From Lacticaseibacillus casei DSM 20011 = JCM 1134 = ATCC 393 (GTDB lineage Bacteria > Bacillota > Bacilli > Lactobacillales > Lactobacillaceae): 64,000 nucleotides of DNA. A program made the position numbers and the translations under genes. The DNA is taken from assembly GCF_000829055.1 (NCBI RefSeq), contig NZ_AP012544.1, forward strand, positions 1,798,001-1,862,000, given 5' to 3'. This document shows, piece after piece, positions 25,278 to 34,657 of the stretch; position 1 is the first letter of the stretch; every line of letters begins with the position of its first letter. Under the pieces are notes generated by a model. That model worked only from the letters and a program-made list of their open reading frames with translations, searched no databases and was not told where the DNA came from.

Positions 25278-26195
25278 ATGGCAACCAATGTCATCGAATT
25301 AGATCACGTTCAAAAAAAGTTCGGCAAGTTTGAGGCGTTGAAGAATGTCAGCTTCACGTTGAGCTCAGGACAGATACTCGGCTTCTTAGGGCCTAATGGT
25401 GCAGGCAAATCGACGACGATTCGCATCATTTTAGGCATGTTCAAGAAAACCGCTGGCAGCGTTACCGTATTTGGTCACGATGCCTGGCGTGATGATGCCG
25501 TCATTCATCCCCGGATCGCTTACATTCCCGGTGATGTTTATTTATGGCCGAATCTGTCCGGCGGCGAAATTATCGATTTGCTGCTTAGGTTAAACGGCCG
25601 CGACCATAACAAGAAAACCGATGACTTAATGCAGCGATTCAAGTTTGATCCAACCAAAAAAGCCCGCACCTACTCCAAAGGCAATCGGCAAAAAGTCGCG
25701 CTGATTGCCGCTTTGTCGCAAGATGCGGACCTGTATATTTTTGACGAACCGACTTCTGGCCTTGACCCACTTAATGAGCAGACTTTTCAACAGGAAGTCC
25801 TTAAGCTTAAGCAGGCAGGTAAAAGTGTTTTGCTATCGAGTCATATTTTGTCAGAAGTGGAGCGGATGTGCGATTCGATCGTGATTATCCGTGACGGCAG
25901 TGTGATTGAAAGCGGCAATTTAGACCAGATGCAGCACTTGGCGCGGCTAAAAGTCGAAGTCACGATAACAACAGCCAATGATGGTTTAGCTCGTGTTGCT
26001 GGTGTTCACGATTTGACATTTGCAGCGGCCGACCACACCAAAGCGGTCTTCACGGCCGATCGCGATGAGTTGAGTCGCATTATGCAGACCATAGCGAACG
26101 ATTCAATCCTAGACTTGCGGGTCTCACCGCCAACGTTAGAGGATCTGTTTATGCGTTATTACGGAAAGCTGGGTGAATCACATGCGGCGGAATAA
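25278..26195 (+). CDS. ABC transporter ATP-binding protein
   Basis: A 305-residue ATPase that powers the adjacent permease, probably for export of a drug or lipid. Walker A GPNGAGKST is near residue 40, the Q-loop region follows, the signature is YSKGNRQKV near 134, and Walker B is LYIFDEPTSGLDPL near 153. The H-loop (SSHILSEVERM) and a C-terminal extension of about 80 residues are typical of DrrA/CcmA-like exporters. The ATG has AGGAGG upstream. It overlaps the permease gene and is the first of a three-gene operon ending with TetR. Confidence 0.92.
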   Translation: MATNVIELDHVQKKFGKFEALKNVSFTLSSGQILGFLGPNGAGKSTTIRIILGMFKKTAGSVTVFGHDAWRDDAVIHPRIAYIPGDVYLWPNLSGGEIIDLLLRLNGRDHNKKTDDLMQRFKFDPTKKARTYSKGNRQKVALIAALSQDADLYIFDEPTSGLDPLNEQTFQQEVLKLKQAGKSVLLSSHILSEVERMCDSIVIIRDGSVIESGNLDQMQHLARLKVEVTITTANDGLARVAGVHDLTFAAADHTKAVFTADRDELSRIMQTIANDSILDLRVSPPTLEDLFMRYYGKLGESHAAE

Positions 26196-27798
26196 TCGGC
26201 ATGCTGGCTATCTTTTAAAAGCCAACCTCAAACAAAATCTCAAATTTTCGGTTGTCTGGCTAGTCATTCTCATCATGATGATTCTCAGCGGTGCCGTGAA
26301 ATTAGAAGCAGCCTTCGTTAACGGGGCTTCCGGTTCAAAAGACATTGTCAAAATGCTGCAGGCACCGGGGATGGCCGCGATGTTTGGCGCAACGCCTAAG
26401 GTTAGCACTTACAACGCTGCCATCATTTTTGCCGGTGTGATGGTCGTTTTTATGATCATTTTACAAGCCTTGTGGGTCATGCCGCTGATGATTCGCGACA
26501 CCCGTGGACAGGAAGAAAGCGGCTTGTTGGAAATGGTCCGGGCGCGCGATGTCGGGCGCACAGCGGACGTCACCGCCGCCATTTGGGAGCTGCTACTGGT
26601 CAGTTTTGTGATGGCGGCCGCCTACTTCGCCTCGCTGCTCGCTGTCAACATGGACGGGACTGACATGGCCGGCGATTTGTTGTTCGCCATTGCCATGCTG
26701 ATCGCCAATCTGGTTTTCGGCAGCATCGCTTTGCTGTTCGCCCAACTGGCCAACAATACCCGCACCGCCAGCATGTTAAGTTATATGGTCTTAGCCGCCG
26801 CCTATCTCATTCGGCTCGTCACCGATCTTAACCACCAGCAATTTACCTGGCTTTCCCCAATCGGCTGGTTTGAAAAGGTCGACTTTTATACGAAAAATCA
26901 GCTCACGCCGCTATTTCTCGGCCTTGCTTGCAGCATCTTGCTTTGTGGTGCTGCCATGGCCATTGCGCAAAGTCGCGATCTCGGCGCCGGTGTGCTGGCG
27001 GAAGGAAAAGGTCGCGCCACCGCAGCGCCGTGGTTACGATCGATGCCGGCTTTGATCTGGCGTACCGAACGCGGTCTGCTGTCCGGTTGGCTGATTGGTG
27101 CGGTTATTTTCGGCGGCGTCATGGGCAGTGTTCTGGGCGGCGTTGGCGATATTCTTAAAACCAACCCGATTTATCGCCAGCTCTTAGACGTCAAGCAAAT
27201 TCACGCCGCCAATCAAACCATGGTACTTTCGTTTCTGGCGATGTATATGGCCATTTTTGTCGCTTTGGCCGTCACCGCGGGGGTTCAGATTGCCTTTCGC
27301 CTTAAGCACGACGACCGGCTGGGCTATCTTGGCATCATTCACGCGGAAAAGCCAACGCGGACCACGATCAGTACCAGTTACAACTGCTGGGCCTTACTCG
27401 TGGGCATTTCGGTGCTTTCTGTCGGGTTGCTCGCCTTATTTTTGACGGGCAATGCGGTCCTAGACCAACCGCTACCGGTAAAGTATCTCGGGCGACTCTT
27501 CATCGGTGGTCTGCCTGCAGTCCTGGCATTTATCGCGTTAGGCATTGCGCTAGCCGGTTTGTGGCCAAAACTAAGCAGTCTCTTCTGGCTTTATATGGGC
27601 GCCGGGCTGATCGTACAGGTCTTTCATGGGTTGTTTTCACTGCCCAAACATGCAGGCGATTTTACTCCTTTTGGCTGGATCGCTGATGTTCCGGTCAAAC
27701 CTTTGGGTCAATCATGGCTTGTCATCATGCTTGTCAGTGCCGTGATCCTCTTCATCATCGGCGTTGCCGGATATCGTCGACAGGATCTGAGCGTATGA
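26182..27798 (+). CDS. ABC exporter permease
   Basis: A 538-residue membrane protein with about 12 helices in two similar halves, as in the large ABC-2-type permeases of polyketide/tetronasin-like exporters. It has no ATPase motif of its own. The N terminus MRRNNRHAGYLLKANLKQN is basic and cytoplasmic. The ATG at 26182 is my choice; a GTG at 26173 is nearly as good, and both lie inside the end of the ATPase gene. The substrate is unknown. Its stop overlaps the TetR start (ATGA), so the whole operon is translationally coupled. Confidence 0.85.
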   Translation: MRRNNRHAGYLLKANLKQNLKFSVVWLVILIMMILSGAVKLEAAFVNGASGSKDIVKMLQAPGMAAMFGATPKVSTYNAAIIFAGVMVVFMIILQALWVMPLMIRDTRGQEESGLLEMVRARDVGRTADVTAAIWELLLVSFVMAAAYFASLLAVNMDGTDMAGDLLFAIAMLIANLVFGSIALLFAQLANNTRTASMLSYMVLAAAYLIRLVTDLNHQQFTWLSPIGWFEKVDFYTKNQLTPLFLGLACSILLCGAAMAIAQSRDLGAGVLAEGKGRATAAPWLRSMPALIWRTERGLLSGWLIGAVIFGGVMGSVLGGVGDILKTNPIYRQLLDVKQIHAANQTMVLSFLAMYMAIFVALAVTAGVQIAFRLKHDDRLGYLGIIHAEKPTRTTISTSYNCWALLVGISVLSVGLLALFLTGNAVLDQPLPVKYLGRLFIGGLPAVLAFIALGIALAGLWPKLSSLFWLYMGAGLIVQVFHGLFSLPKHAGDFTPFGWIADVPVKPLGQSWLVIMLVSAVILFIIGVAGYRRQDLSV

Positions 27799-28427
27799 AA
27801 AAAGTCGTCACCGACCCGCAAAAAGTAACCCGAATTTTACAAGCAGCAACTGATGCCTTCGGACAATTAGGCTTTGCAAAAACCAAAACCGATCAAATTG
27901 CTGCAACTGCCGGAGTCTCAAAGGGCTTGATTTTTCATTATTTTGGCAATAAACAAGCCTTATACCTCGACACCTTTAAAACCGCTTATCAGCGGATCTA
28001 TGCCCATATGGATCCGCACCAATGGCAAGACGCCCCGGGGTTAGCCGCTATGATGTCAGCGGCAGTGAAATACGAGATGAAACTGCAATTAGCCTTTCCT
28101 GCCGAATACCGCCTCATGATGCAAGCTTATGCAGATTTACCACATTTTCCCCAACCGCTGCAGCAACAAATCCAGCAGGAAACGCAAACTATTTCCGCGG
28201 AAGCTAATCGAATTTTTCGTGAAAAAATCGAACAATTACCACGCCGGCAAGGGATTTCCGTTGATGACATTTTCAGTGTGGTTTCTGCGCTTATTGCCCA
28301 ACAAACCACGGTCACAACACAGCTAATCGCCACTGGCAAGTACCGCAACTTTGAAGACCTGCAGGCGGTGGTTGATCAAATGAATCGACAGTTAAAGATC
28401 GTGGAGCATGGCTTTTTACCTGACTAG
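27795..28427 (+). CDS. TetR family regulator of the ABC exporter
   Basis: A 210-residue repressor. The N-terminal DNA-binding domain has ILQAATDAFGQLGFAKTKTDQIAATAGVSKGLIFHYFGNKQALYLDTF, a textbook TetR helix-turn-helix with the YF-x-NK-x-x-L motif. The rest is the helical ligand-binding domain. It is encoded last in the exporter operon and overlaps the permease by four bases. The paired palindromes at 25123-25163 in the operon promoter are its likely operators, giving drug-inducible autoregulation. Confidence 0.9.
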   Translation: MKKVVTDPQKVTRILQAATDAFGQLGFAKTKTDQIAATAGVSKGLIFHYFGNKQALYLDTFKTAYQRIYAHMDPHQWQDAPGLAAMMSAAVKYEMKLQLAFPAEYRLMMQAYADLPHFPQPLQQQIQQETQTISAEANRIFREKIEQLPRRQGISVDDIFSVVSALIAQQTTVTTQLIATGKYRNFEDLQAVVDQMNRQLKIVEHGFLPD

Positions 28428-28441
28428 CTACTTGTTTTATG

Positions 28442-28500
28442 AAAAAAAGACTCAAACAACGCCTCGCAATAGATTTTGAGGTCAGTTGTCTGAGTCTTTC
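28442..28500. terminator. bidirectional terminator
   Basis: AAAGACTCA..ACAAC pairs with GTTGT..TGAGTCTTT, with A and T runs outside. It lies between the convergent TetR and MFS genes. Confidence 0.8.
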
Positions 28501-28510
28501 TAACCTGTCA

Positions 28511-29914
28511 TCAAACTTTTGCTTTCGTCAGTTTAAACAAACGCGCGTAAAAGCCGAAGTTGACCAAGCCGATCGAGAGTAGTAGTGCAAAAGCTAATTG
28601 ACTGCCAATGCCGACGTTCTGGGCATGGGTCAGACCGGGCACCGTGACCGCGGTCATCATCCCGGCCAAGACCGTGGTGCCGATCGATCCGGTGACTTGT
28701 TGGCCGGTGCTGTATAAAGCGTTGGCGTCGCTTTGATACTGGTGGGCCATGACCTTCAAGCCGTAAGCCGTACTGTTGCCGAATGCCATCGACCGTCCAA
28801 TGGCGAAGATCAGATACAGGATCGTCACGCCTAACACACCGATATGGCGACCCCAAATCGTAAAGCCCAGCATCCCAACCGTAAACAGACTGTTGCCCAG
28901 CAAAAGCGGCAGCCGCCCGCCAAAATGATCCAGCATCCAGCCATACACCGGCTGTCCCAGGCCATTAAAGACACTGCCTGGTAGCAAAATCAGCCCACCG
29001 ACAAACGCACTGGCACCATCTACAGTCTGTACATAATTCGGCAGCAAAAAATTAATCCCCACATTGGAAAACTGCATCAAAATATATGGCAGAAAGCTGT
29101 ACAAAAAGCCACCGTCATGAAAAACATCCAACTTAAACAGCGCCTTGGCATGATGCTTGGACAACCATAAAAAGGCAACCATGGCCACGAGCACGACAGC
29201 ACCGGCCACACCTGCGATAAGCCAGGTATGCTCGCTGATACCGTTTAAAGCGAGCGTCAAACTAATCAAAGCAACACCCAGTGTCGCAAACCGCAGCCAG
29301 TCAAATGCAAACGCAGAAGTCGGCGTATATTGCTTAATACGCCCTTGCCCCAATACGAGCAGCAAAGTCGCAAACGGCAAGGTGCTCCAAAAAATCATCC
29401 GCCAATCAAAAAAGTTGGCGATGGCCCCGCCAAAAGTCGGTCCCAAGGCTGGTCCGATCAGAATGATGAGATTTGCAATACCCATATATGTTCCCAGTTT
29501 GCTAGTGGGCACCGTGTCCAAAATAATGTTGACCATCAATGGTCCGCACAAGCCGACACAGCCAGCCTGAACCAAGCGTCCAAGCAATAACACCCAGAAC
29601 ACCGGCGCTAAGGCACACATCAAGTCGCCGATGATGAAAAGTAGCGCCGCCGTAATGAAAAGCTGGCGATTGGTAAAGCGGCGTTTCATGTAAGCTGAAC
29701 TAAGCATGACAAGTGCCGCCGCCAAAAGATAGCCTGACGTCACCCACTGCACCGTTGTCAAAGAAACATGAAAATCATGCATTAACGTCGGAAACGTGAC
29801 ATTCATGGATGTTTCCGTTAAAACCCCGAAAAACGACATAAGCGCCACAATGGTGATGACAAATAAGGCATGACGCGCGTTCTTTTCCTTTTGCTCGATG
29901 GTTGTTTTTGCCAT
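28511..29914 (-). CDS. MFS drug exporter, DHA2 (14-helix) type
   Basis: A 467-residue proton-driven multidrug efflux protein. The N-terminal ALFVITIVALMSFFGVLTETSMNVTFPTLMHDFHVSLTTVQWVTSGYLLAAA is the characteristic first two helices of EmrB/QacA-like exporters. LLGRLVQAGCVGLCGPLMVNIILD is motif A/B and IILIGPALGPTFGGAI is motif C of the drug:H antiporters. Start ATG at 29914 has AAAGGGAGG upstream; the frame is open to 29965 but that start lacks a binding site. It is not co-transcribed with the neighbouring ABC exporter. Confidence 0.9.
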   Translation of the reverse strand: MAKTTIEQKEKNARHALFVITIVALMSFFGVLTETSMNVTFPTLMHDFHVSLTTVQWVTSGYLLAAALVMLSSAYMKRRFTNRQLFITAALLFIIGDLMCALAPVFWVLLLGRLVQAGCVGLCGPLMVNIILDTVPTSKLGTYMGIANLIILIGPALGPTFGGAIANFFDWRMIFWSTLPFATLLLVLGQGRIKQYTPTSAFAFDWLRFATLGVALISLTLALNGISEHTWLIAGVAGAVVLVAMVAFLWLSKHHAKALFKLDVFHDGGFLYSFLPYILMQFSNVGINFLLPNYVQTVDGASAFVGGLILLPGSVFNGLGQPVYGWMLDHFGGRLPLLLGNSLFTVGMLGFTIWGRHIGVLGVTILYLIFAIGRSMAFGNSTAYGLKVMAHQYQSDANALYSTGQQVTGSIGTTVLAGMMTAVTVPGLTHAQNVGIGSQLAFALLLSIGLVNFGFYARLFKLTKAKV

Positions 29915-30145
29915 GATCGGCCTCCCTTTATCTTCCATGATAAGCCGGGCCATTTTCAGTAACAATCTTGAAATTTAAATAATTCTGTGAAAACCAGAAT
30001 TTTGGCTAGCACTTTTTCTGAAAGTCAGAGCAAAAGTGCGCTAATATGGAATCAATTAATAAAAATTATTTTATCAAGCGTGTTTAGCGAAATATGCTGT
30101 GCGGATACCCGGCAATCACCGGGCATCCCACTTGGAGGAAATCTC

Positions 30146-30883
30146 ATGACAATCGTTTTGATTCTCCTCGGCTTTTTGGTTGGGGCTTTTATTATGACAA
30201 TGGGTGGCGGCGGTGGCGCTTTCTACCTTGGTATTATGACCGGCGTCGCGCATTTGTCGCCAAGTACGGCTGCGGCAACCTCACTTTTTACCGCCATTCC
30301 GGCACTGGCGGTAGGCTGTTATAGTCACTACCGCACTGGCAATATGCGGTTTCACGCCGGCAATCGGATTCTGCTCACCGCTGTTCCGGCCACAATTGTC
30401 GGCAGCTTGGCGGCGCCTTACATTCCTGAACTAATTTATTCATGGGCCATCGCCATCATTTTTGTCGTGCTCGGCGTGCAGATGCTACGACAATCGTTTG
30501 CTCGTCACGCCAAGAAGACCGGCCAGCCCACTTGGTTTGCCTATGTGCTGGGCATCATTAGCGGCTTGATGGTCGGCATTGCCGGCTTAAGCGGCGGTGG
30601 ACCGATTATGGCCGGGTTGATGTTAATGGGTTTGGATATGCCCCACGCAGCCGCCACTTCCTCTTATGCGTTGGTTGCATTGTCTATCATTGGCTGCCTT
30701 CTGCACGCGACCCAAGGCACGATTGCCTGGACAGTGGGCGGCTTGCTGATGCTCGGATCGCTGGTAGGTGCCGCCATTACCCCGCGCATCCTCAACCGTT
30801 TCGATCCGCGGTTACTCACCGCCATCTTGCGTCCCGTTCTTGGTGTTTTGTTGATCGTGATGGCCGTAAATCAGGTGTTGTAG
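30146..30883 (+). CDS. TauE/SafE family sulfite/anion exporter
   Basis: A 245-residue membrane protein with about eight helices arranged as two repeats. Each starts with the glycine-rich motif of the family: GGGGGAFYLGIM near residue 19 and AGLSGGGPIMAG near 150. Family members transport sulfite, sulfonates or related organic anions; the substrate here is unknown. The ATG at 30146 is preceded by TGGAGG; the frame opens back to 29987 without a start signal. A CCCGG..CCGGG hairpin lies just before the ribosome binding site. Confidence 0.88.
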   Translation: MTIVLILLGFLVGAFIMTMGGGGGAFYLGIMTGVAHLSPSTAAATSLFTAIPALAVGCYSHYRTGNMRFHAGNRILLTAVPATIVGSLAAPYIPELIYSWAIAIIFVVLGVQMLRQSFARHAKKTGQPTWFAYVLGIISGLMVGIAGLSGGGPIMAGLMLMGLDMPHAAATSSYALVALSIIGCLLHATQGTIAWTVGGLLMLGSLVGAAITPRILNRFDPRLLTAILRPVLGVLLIVMAVNQVL

Positions 30884-30934
30884 CCGACTTAACCAGCAGT
30901 TAAAAAATTTGCGGCAGACTTGAAAACGCCTCCA

Positions 30935-30963
30935 TTGTTTTTACTGATGCCTCTCTGCATAAT
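30935..30963 (+). promoter_or_regulatory. likely original promoter of the XRE gene, now separated
   Basis: TTGTTT, a 17-base spacer and CATAAT form a reasonable promoter. In the sequence before IS insertion it would have been about 55 bases upstream of the XRE gene start at 32275. The insertion at 30990/30991 now separates them by 1.3 kb. Confidence 0.5.
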
Positions 30964-30990
30964 GAAACTAAAGAACAAATAAAAATGAGG

Positions 30991-32251
30991 CGTAAATTGC
31001 AAGAACAAGTTAGCCAGTCGTTGAGGACAATCCCAGAACAGGCCGTTATCAAATAGAAGTTGTGGCGCTAGAGAGACTACTGGGCCATGCGGCGAACGCG
31101 CCGAGCTTCGGCCTCAAAGTTTTGCTGGGGTGTGCAGTAGCCCTGTTGTTTGCGAGGCAACTGATTCAAGCGGTCTTGCGTGGCCTGCACTTGACTAGGG
31201 CTAATGTCATCTAGGGACATGCCCTTAGGGAAGTCCTGGCGGATCATCCGGTTATGTGCCTCGTTGGTGCCACGGTCGCAGGACGTGTAAGGATGGGCGT
31301 AGAAGATCTCAGTTTCCGTCCCAGCAAAAGCAGTATTTAAGGCGGTGAACTCGGGTCCGTTGTCGGCTGTGATGGTCTTGATGCAAGCTCCCCATTCGCG
31401 CTTGATTCCACGCAATGCATAGCTCACAGAGTCTGCATCTCGTCCTTCGATCAAGCGGAGAAGTTGGCAACGGGTCTTGCGCTCAATCAGAGTCAAGATG
31501 ACGCTCTCCTTGCCATTGCGTTTACCGACAATGGTATCCATCTCCCAGTGACCGAACTGCCTGCGTCGTTCAACGACCTTAGGCCGTTCCTCGATACTGC
31601 GGCCAGCCAGGCGCTTAGCCTTGGTGTGGTGCTGGTGAGAGGTCTTCCGCTTAGTCTTCTCCAACAGGTCGATATTTCGAATCTCTAGGCGTTGGTCGTC
31701 AATGTACTGGTACAAAGTCGAGGCACAAACAAGCTCTTCAGGAGTAAACAGCTTGTGTCGCTTGGCATAGCCGATTGAAGCATCCGGCGACCATTTGTCC
31801 TGCTTAGCTCGCTGTACGTACCAGGCTAAGAAGACCTGTACGCTGGCGAACTTGTCAGGACGATGGCAGCTCAAGCGTGCAGTCTCGTAACGTGCCTGAG
31901 CAGCCTCTGGCAGGTATTGTCGATGGTAGACGCGCTTGCCATTACTCTTCTTGACCTGATCTACTGTACCTCGCTTGATTTCATTATTAATGGTCTGCGG
32001 GCAGACGCCAATTTCAGCAGCAATCCAACGATTGGACTTCCCAGCTTGGTGGAATCCGGCCACTTTTCCGCGCTCGAGTGATGTTAAGTGCTGACCTTTT
32101 TGGCGGTGTGTGCTATCCTGTTTCTGCATCAAGACAATATCCTCTTCCATTGTTTGTGTAGGAACTTCAATGATACAGGATATCTGTTCTTGATGTTTTT
32201 TATTGTCCAAAAAATTTTGAGACAGTGGCTAACTTGATTCTAAAATGCGCG
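30991..32251 (-). mobile_element. IS30-family insertion sequence, copy 1
   Basis: 1261 bp, bounded by a 13-bp target duplication AATAAAAATGAGG at 30978-30990 and 32252-32264. The ends carry imperfect inverted repeats with the shared core CAAGTTAGCCA. The single gene is on the minus strand. The ends and length were fixed by comparison with copy 2 at 42285-43545. The right target copy keeps the ribosome binding site of the downstream XRE gene. Confidence 0.93.
31077..32129 (-). CDS. IS30-family transposase
   Basis: A 350-residue DDE transposase that cuts and joins the ends of its own element. The N-terminal helix-turn-helix contains GKVAGFHQAGKSNRWIAAEIGVCPQTINNEI. The catalytic acids are the D of HWEMDTIVG, the D of TITADNGPEF and the E of TNEAHNRMIRQ, the D-D-(33)E layout of IS30. 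I chose the ATG at 32129 with AGAGGA upstream; the frame continues to a TTG at 32210. It differs from copy 2 at only two of the residues compared (histidine for arginine, alanine for threonine). Confidence 0.93.
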   Translation of the reverse strand: MQKQDSTHRQKGQHLTSLERGKVAGFHQAGKSNRWIAAEIGVCPQTINNEIKRGTVDQVKKSNGKRVYHRQYLPEAAQARYETARLSCHRPDKFASVQVFLAWYVQRAKQDKWSPDASIGYAKRHKLFTPEELVCASTLYQYIDDQRLEIRNIDLLEKTKRKTSHQHHTKAKRLAGRSIEERPKVVERRRQFGHWEMDTIVGKRNGKESVILTLIERKTRCQLLRLIEGRDADSVSYALRGIKREWGACIKTITADNGPEFTALNTAFAGTETEIFYAHPYTSCDRGTNEAHNRMIRQDFPKGMSLDDISPSQVQATQDRLNQLPRKQQGYCTPQQNFEAEARRVRRMAQ

Positions 32252-32274
32252 AATAAAAATGAGGGGTGAACATC

Positions 32275-33303
32275 ATGCAACTGAGCCAAATTATACGCAA
32301 CAAGCGGCTAGCTGCCGGTTTAACGCAGGAAGAACTCGCGCAAAAAGTAGGCGTCTCCGCTCCTGCTGTCAGCAAATGGGAAAAAGGCACATCTTATCCT
32401 GACATTACCTTATTACCTGTGTTGGCGCGTAACCTCGGCACGGACATCAACAAATTACTGGACTTTTCTTCTGACTTAGATCCAGCAGCCCTTCAAGATT
32501 TTTTTACCAAGTTGACCATGACAGCACAAAAAGATGGTTGGCAAGCCGCCGTTGCGCTGGTTGATCAGGAGTTGCGCGACTATCCATCAGTTTCACAACT
32601 ACAGATGATGGCGGCGCCTTTTCTGGACACGCTGAAGCCCCAGATTCCCAAAGACGACTGGCCTCCCGTACAACAACGGATTATTAAGTTGTACGAGGCG
32701 GCTGAGCAAAGCTCCGATTTGCAACAGGCACAACTTGCTGCACTGGGTCTTTTCAATTTTTATCTCAGTGAAGAGCAATTCGACGCGGCTGAAAAGCAAC
32801 TTGCTGCGTTACCTACCGAAACGGTAACTGCCTGGGCGTTAAAACCTAAATTGCAGTTAAAACGTGGTCAGCTGGCTGAGGCCTATGTTGAAGGCGAGAA
32901 ACTGTTGGGTTGCGATTATGGTGCTCTAGGACAAGTACTCGGCCTGCTAACTCAAGTGGCCATTGCTGACCACCAGCTGGCAACTGCCGAGGAATATGTG
33001 AAGGTCGCCAAAGCATTGGACCAAGCGCTCCATATGAACAGTCCTTTCGTTATTGAAACCGAATTACAACTCGCCGAGGCGACCAAGGATGCCAAACGGG
33101 CAGTGGCGGTCATCCGGCAATTCGCTGACAATCTAGATCAACCCTTCCCCAAGGTTTTCCAGCATCTGCCCCAACCAAAACCGCGGGAATCGCCAGCTGT
33201 GGCACGCAAGCAATTCGTTCAGAACGTTGTGCTTGACCCAGACTTGGCATTTTTACAAGATACCCCTGAATATAACGAATTGCTTAAGCAGTACGCCGAT
33301 TAG
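32275..33303 (+). CDS. XRE-family regulator with TPR-like C-terminal domain
   Basis: A 342-residue protein. Residues 1-60 are a Cro/CI-type helix-turn-helix (LSQIIRNKRLAAGLTQEELAQKVGVSAPAVSKWEKGTSYPD). The rest is helical and resembles tetratricopeptide repeats (for example AAEKQLAALPTETVTAWALKPKLQLKRGQLAEAYVEGEKLL), as in Rgg/PlcR-like or stand-alone regulators that bind peptides or proteins. The ATG at 32275 has GAGGGG upstream. The IS30 copy ends 23 bases before the start codon, so native transcription is probably lost or replaced by read-out from the element. Confidence 0.82.
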   Translation: MQLSQIIRNKRLAAGLTQEELAQKVGVSAPAVSKWEKGTSYPDITLLPVLARNLGTDINKLLDFSSDLDPAALQDFFTKLTMTAQKDGWQAAVALVDQELRDYPSVSQLQMMAAPFLDTLKPQIPKDDWPPVQQRIIKLYEAAEQSSDLQQAQLAALGLFNFYLSEEQFDAAEKQLAALPTETVTAWALKPKLQLKRGQLAEAYVEGEKLLGCDYGALGQVLGLLTQVAIADHQLATAEEYVKVAKALDQALHMNSPFVIETELQLAEATKDAKRAVAVIRQFADNLDQPFPKVFQHLPQPKPRESPAVARKQFVQNVVLDPDLAFLQDTPEYNELLKQYAD

Positions 33304-33346
33304 CTGACCCTATACAAATGTTGTAACAAACAAATCATATGTAACC

Positions 33347-33390
33347 AAAAAGGCATTGCCTCACGCAGAGATTGTGGGCGATGCCTTTTT
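33347..33390. terminator. bidirectional terminator
   Basis: AAAAAGGCAT paired with ATGCCTTTTT around an imperfect inner stem, between convergent genes. Confidence 0.8.
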
Positions 33391-33407
33391 AACGTTTTAG
33401 TCCTTAG

Positions 33408-34262
33408 TCAGTTCGTAATCTTACCCGTGCTCAAAAATTCATACAGATACCGGTTGACCAACGGGTTGTGCTCATGCAACTTGCTGTGCTGTGCCTTGCT
33501 GTTGGTAATTTCACGCTCGGTGTAGCTTTTGGCTCGGCCTGCCACAATATACCGCAATGAGCGGGCGGAATTGACAGGGACGCGGCCATCGGATCCTTTG
33601 CCCAGATTGCCAAATAGATTCAAAACCGCCGCTGTCTTGGGAAAATTGCGCCGATTTTCATACATCGGCTTATAACGGTCAGACATCACGCTGGGGCGGC
33701 CATCGCTTGCCAACCTGATGTCTTGTCCGCTGTTCATCCCCGGCATCCCGGGAAAACCATTGAATGGGCCGGCAATGGTGATGAGCCGTTGCAACGTTGG
33801 TTCGCCTTTTTTGTCTTTGGTGACTGCCCAATCAGCCCAAGCCGCAGAACCGGCAGAATGGCCAACAGCATTAAAGTCTTGAATGCCGTAACGTTTTTTC
33901 AACTGCTTAAGAATCTTGGTCAGCGTGGTCGCATCTGGCCGCCCGCTGCTGAACACAACTGCAATCAGCGGATGACGAACGCTCGGCGACCACGAACCGC
34001 TCACACTAAGCTGTCCCGTATTCGTCACGGTGTAACGCAAAACCTGACGATAACCGGGATGCTTGCTAAGGTCGTTGATCATATCTTTTTCCGAGCCATA
34101 ACCGCCACCAAAACCGTGAACAAACAATGTCGGTGTTTGATATGTCCCGGCAACGCGTTTGGTCGAAGGCGCCTCGCCGCGATTCACCCACCACCACGCG
34201 CCGCCACTCACTACCAGAAAGATGCCGATGATGAGCATCACTTTGCCCCATTTTTTCGTCAT
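33408..34262 (-). CDS. DUF915 alpha/beta hydrolase, membrane-anchored
   Basis: A 284-residue protein with an N-terminal anchor or signal (residues 7-26) and an extracellular alpha/beta-hydrolase domain of the DUF915 group common in lactobacilli. The oxyanion segment is LFVHGFGGGYGSEKDM. The nucleophile elbow is GHSAG near residue 136. The acid is probably in DGRVPVNSARSL and the histidine in LHEHNPLV near the C terminus. The natural ester or lipid substrate is unknown. The ATG has GAGGTGA upstream. Transcribed alone. Confidence 0.85.
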   Translation of the reverse strand: MTKKWGKVMLIIGIFLVVSGGAWWWVNRGEAPSTKRVAGTYQTPTLFVHGFGGGYGSEKDMINDLSKHPGYRQVLRYTVTNTGQLSVSGSWSPSVRHPLIAVVFSSGRPDATTLTKILKQLKKRYGIQDFNAVGHSAGSAAWADWAVTKDKKGEPTLQRLITIAGPFNGFPGMPGMNSGQDIRLASDGRPSVMSDRYKPMYENRRNFPKTAAVLNLFGNLGKGSDGRVPVNSARSLRYIVAGRAKSYTEREITNSKAQHSKLHEHNPLVNRYLYEFLSTGKITN

Positions 34263-34435
34263 CCTTCACCTCACTTTCTCATGCTGGTTCTTGCCTTGCA
34301 TTGTACCTCGCAGCGGCGATTTTGGAACTTAGAAGCCACTCTCGCCGTTAAAATACTGGCCAGTGATACTTGGCAAACACGAGGATTATTGATACACTGT
34401 GTTGGATAACTAATACACTAATAAGGAGACACACC

Positions 34436-34582
34436 GTGGAATTTGACGATAAAGTTCCGATCTACCTGCAAATCAAGCAGTACCTATATCAAGCCATTAT
34501 CACGGATCGGCTTAAGTCCGGTGCGCAATTGCCGGCTGTTCGGCAACTGGCTGCCGAGCTAACAGTGAATGTCAACACTTAA
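34436..34582 (+). pseudogene. truncated GntR (YtrA-type) regulator
   Basis: Begins with GTG at 34436 behind AAGGAG and encodes the first 48 residues of a YtrA-like GntR repressor: DDKVPIYLQIKQYLYQAIITDRLKSGAQLPAVRQLAAELTVNVNT. It stops abruptly at the point where the family continues into the recognition helix (..VNVNT-x-x-RVY..). The stop codon lies at the junction with the AT-rich prophage remnant. No C-terminal half and none of the usual ABC transporter partners were found elsewhere in the window. It is a deletion or insertion remnant. Confidence 0.85.
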
Positions 34583-34605
34583 TGTGAGTTTTTTTAAAAT
34601 TTAAT

Positions 34606-34632
34606 TTGTATCACTAATAGTGATGGTAAAAT
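34606..34632 (+). promoter_or_regulatory. repressor promoter with CI-type operator
   Basis: A perfect 15-bp palindrome ATCACTAATAGTGAT (34610-34624) lies between a TTGTAT -35-like box and a TAAAAT -10 box (34627-34632), about 25 bases ahead of the cI-like gene. It is a natural autoregulatory operator. Confidence 0.6.
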
Positions 34633-34657
34633 CAATATACATAGGTGGTGAAAACTA

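Noticed and set aside
33723-34409. Plus-strand frame of 228 codons across the DUF915 gene
   Set aside because: The minus strand has a full hydrolase with signal anchor and catalytic motifs and a good start; the plus frame has unlikely composition and no start signal.
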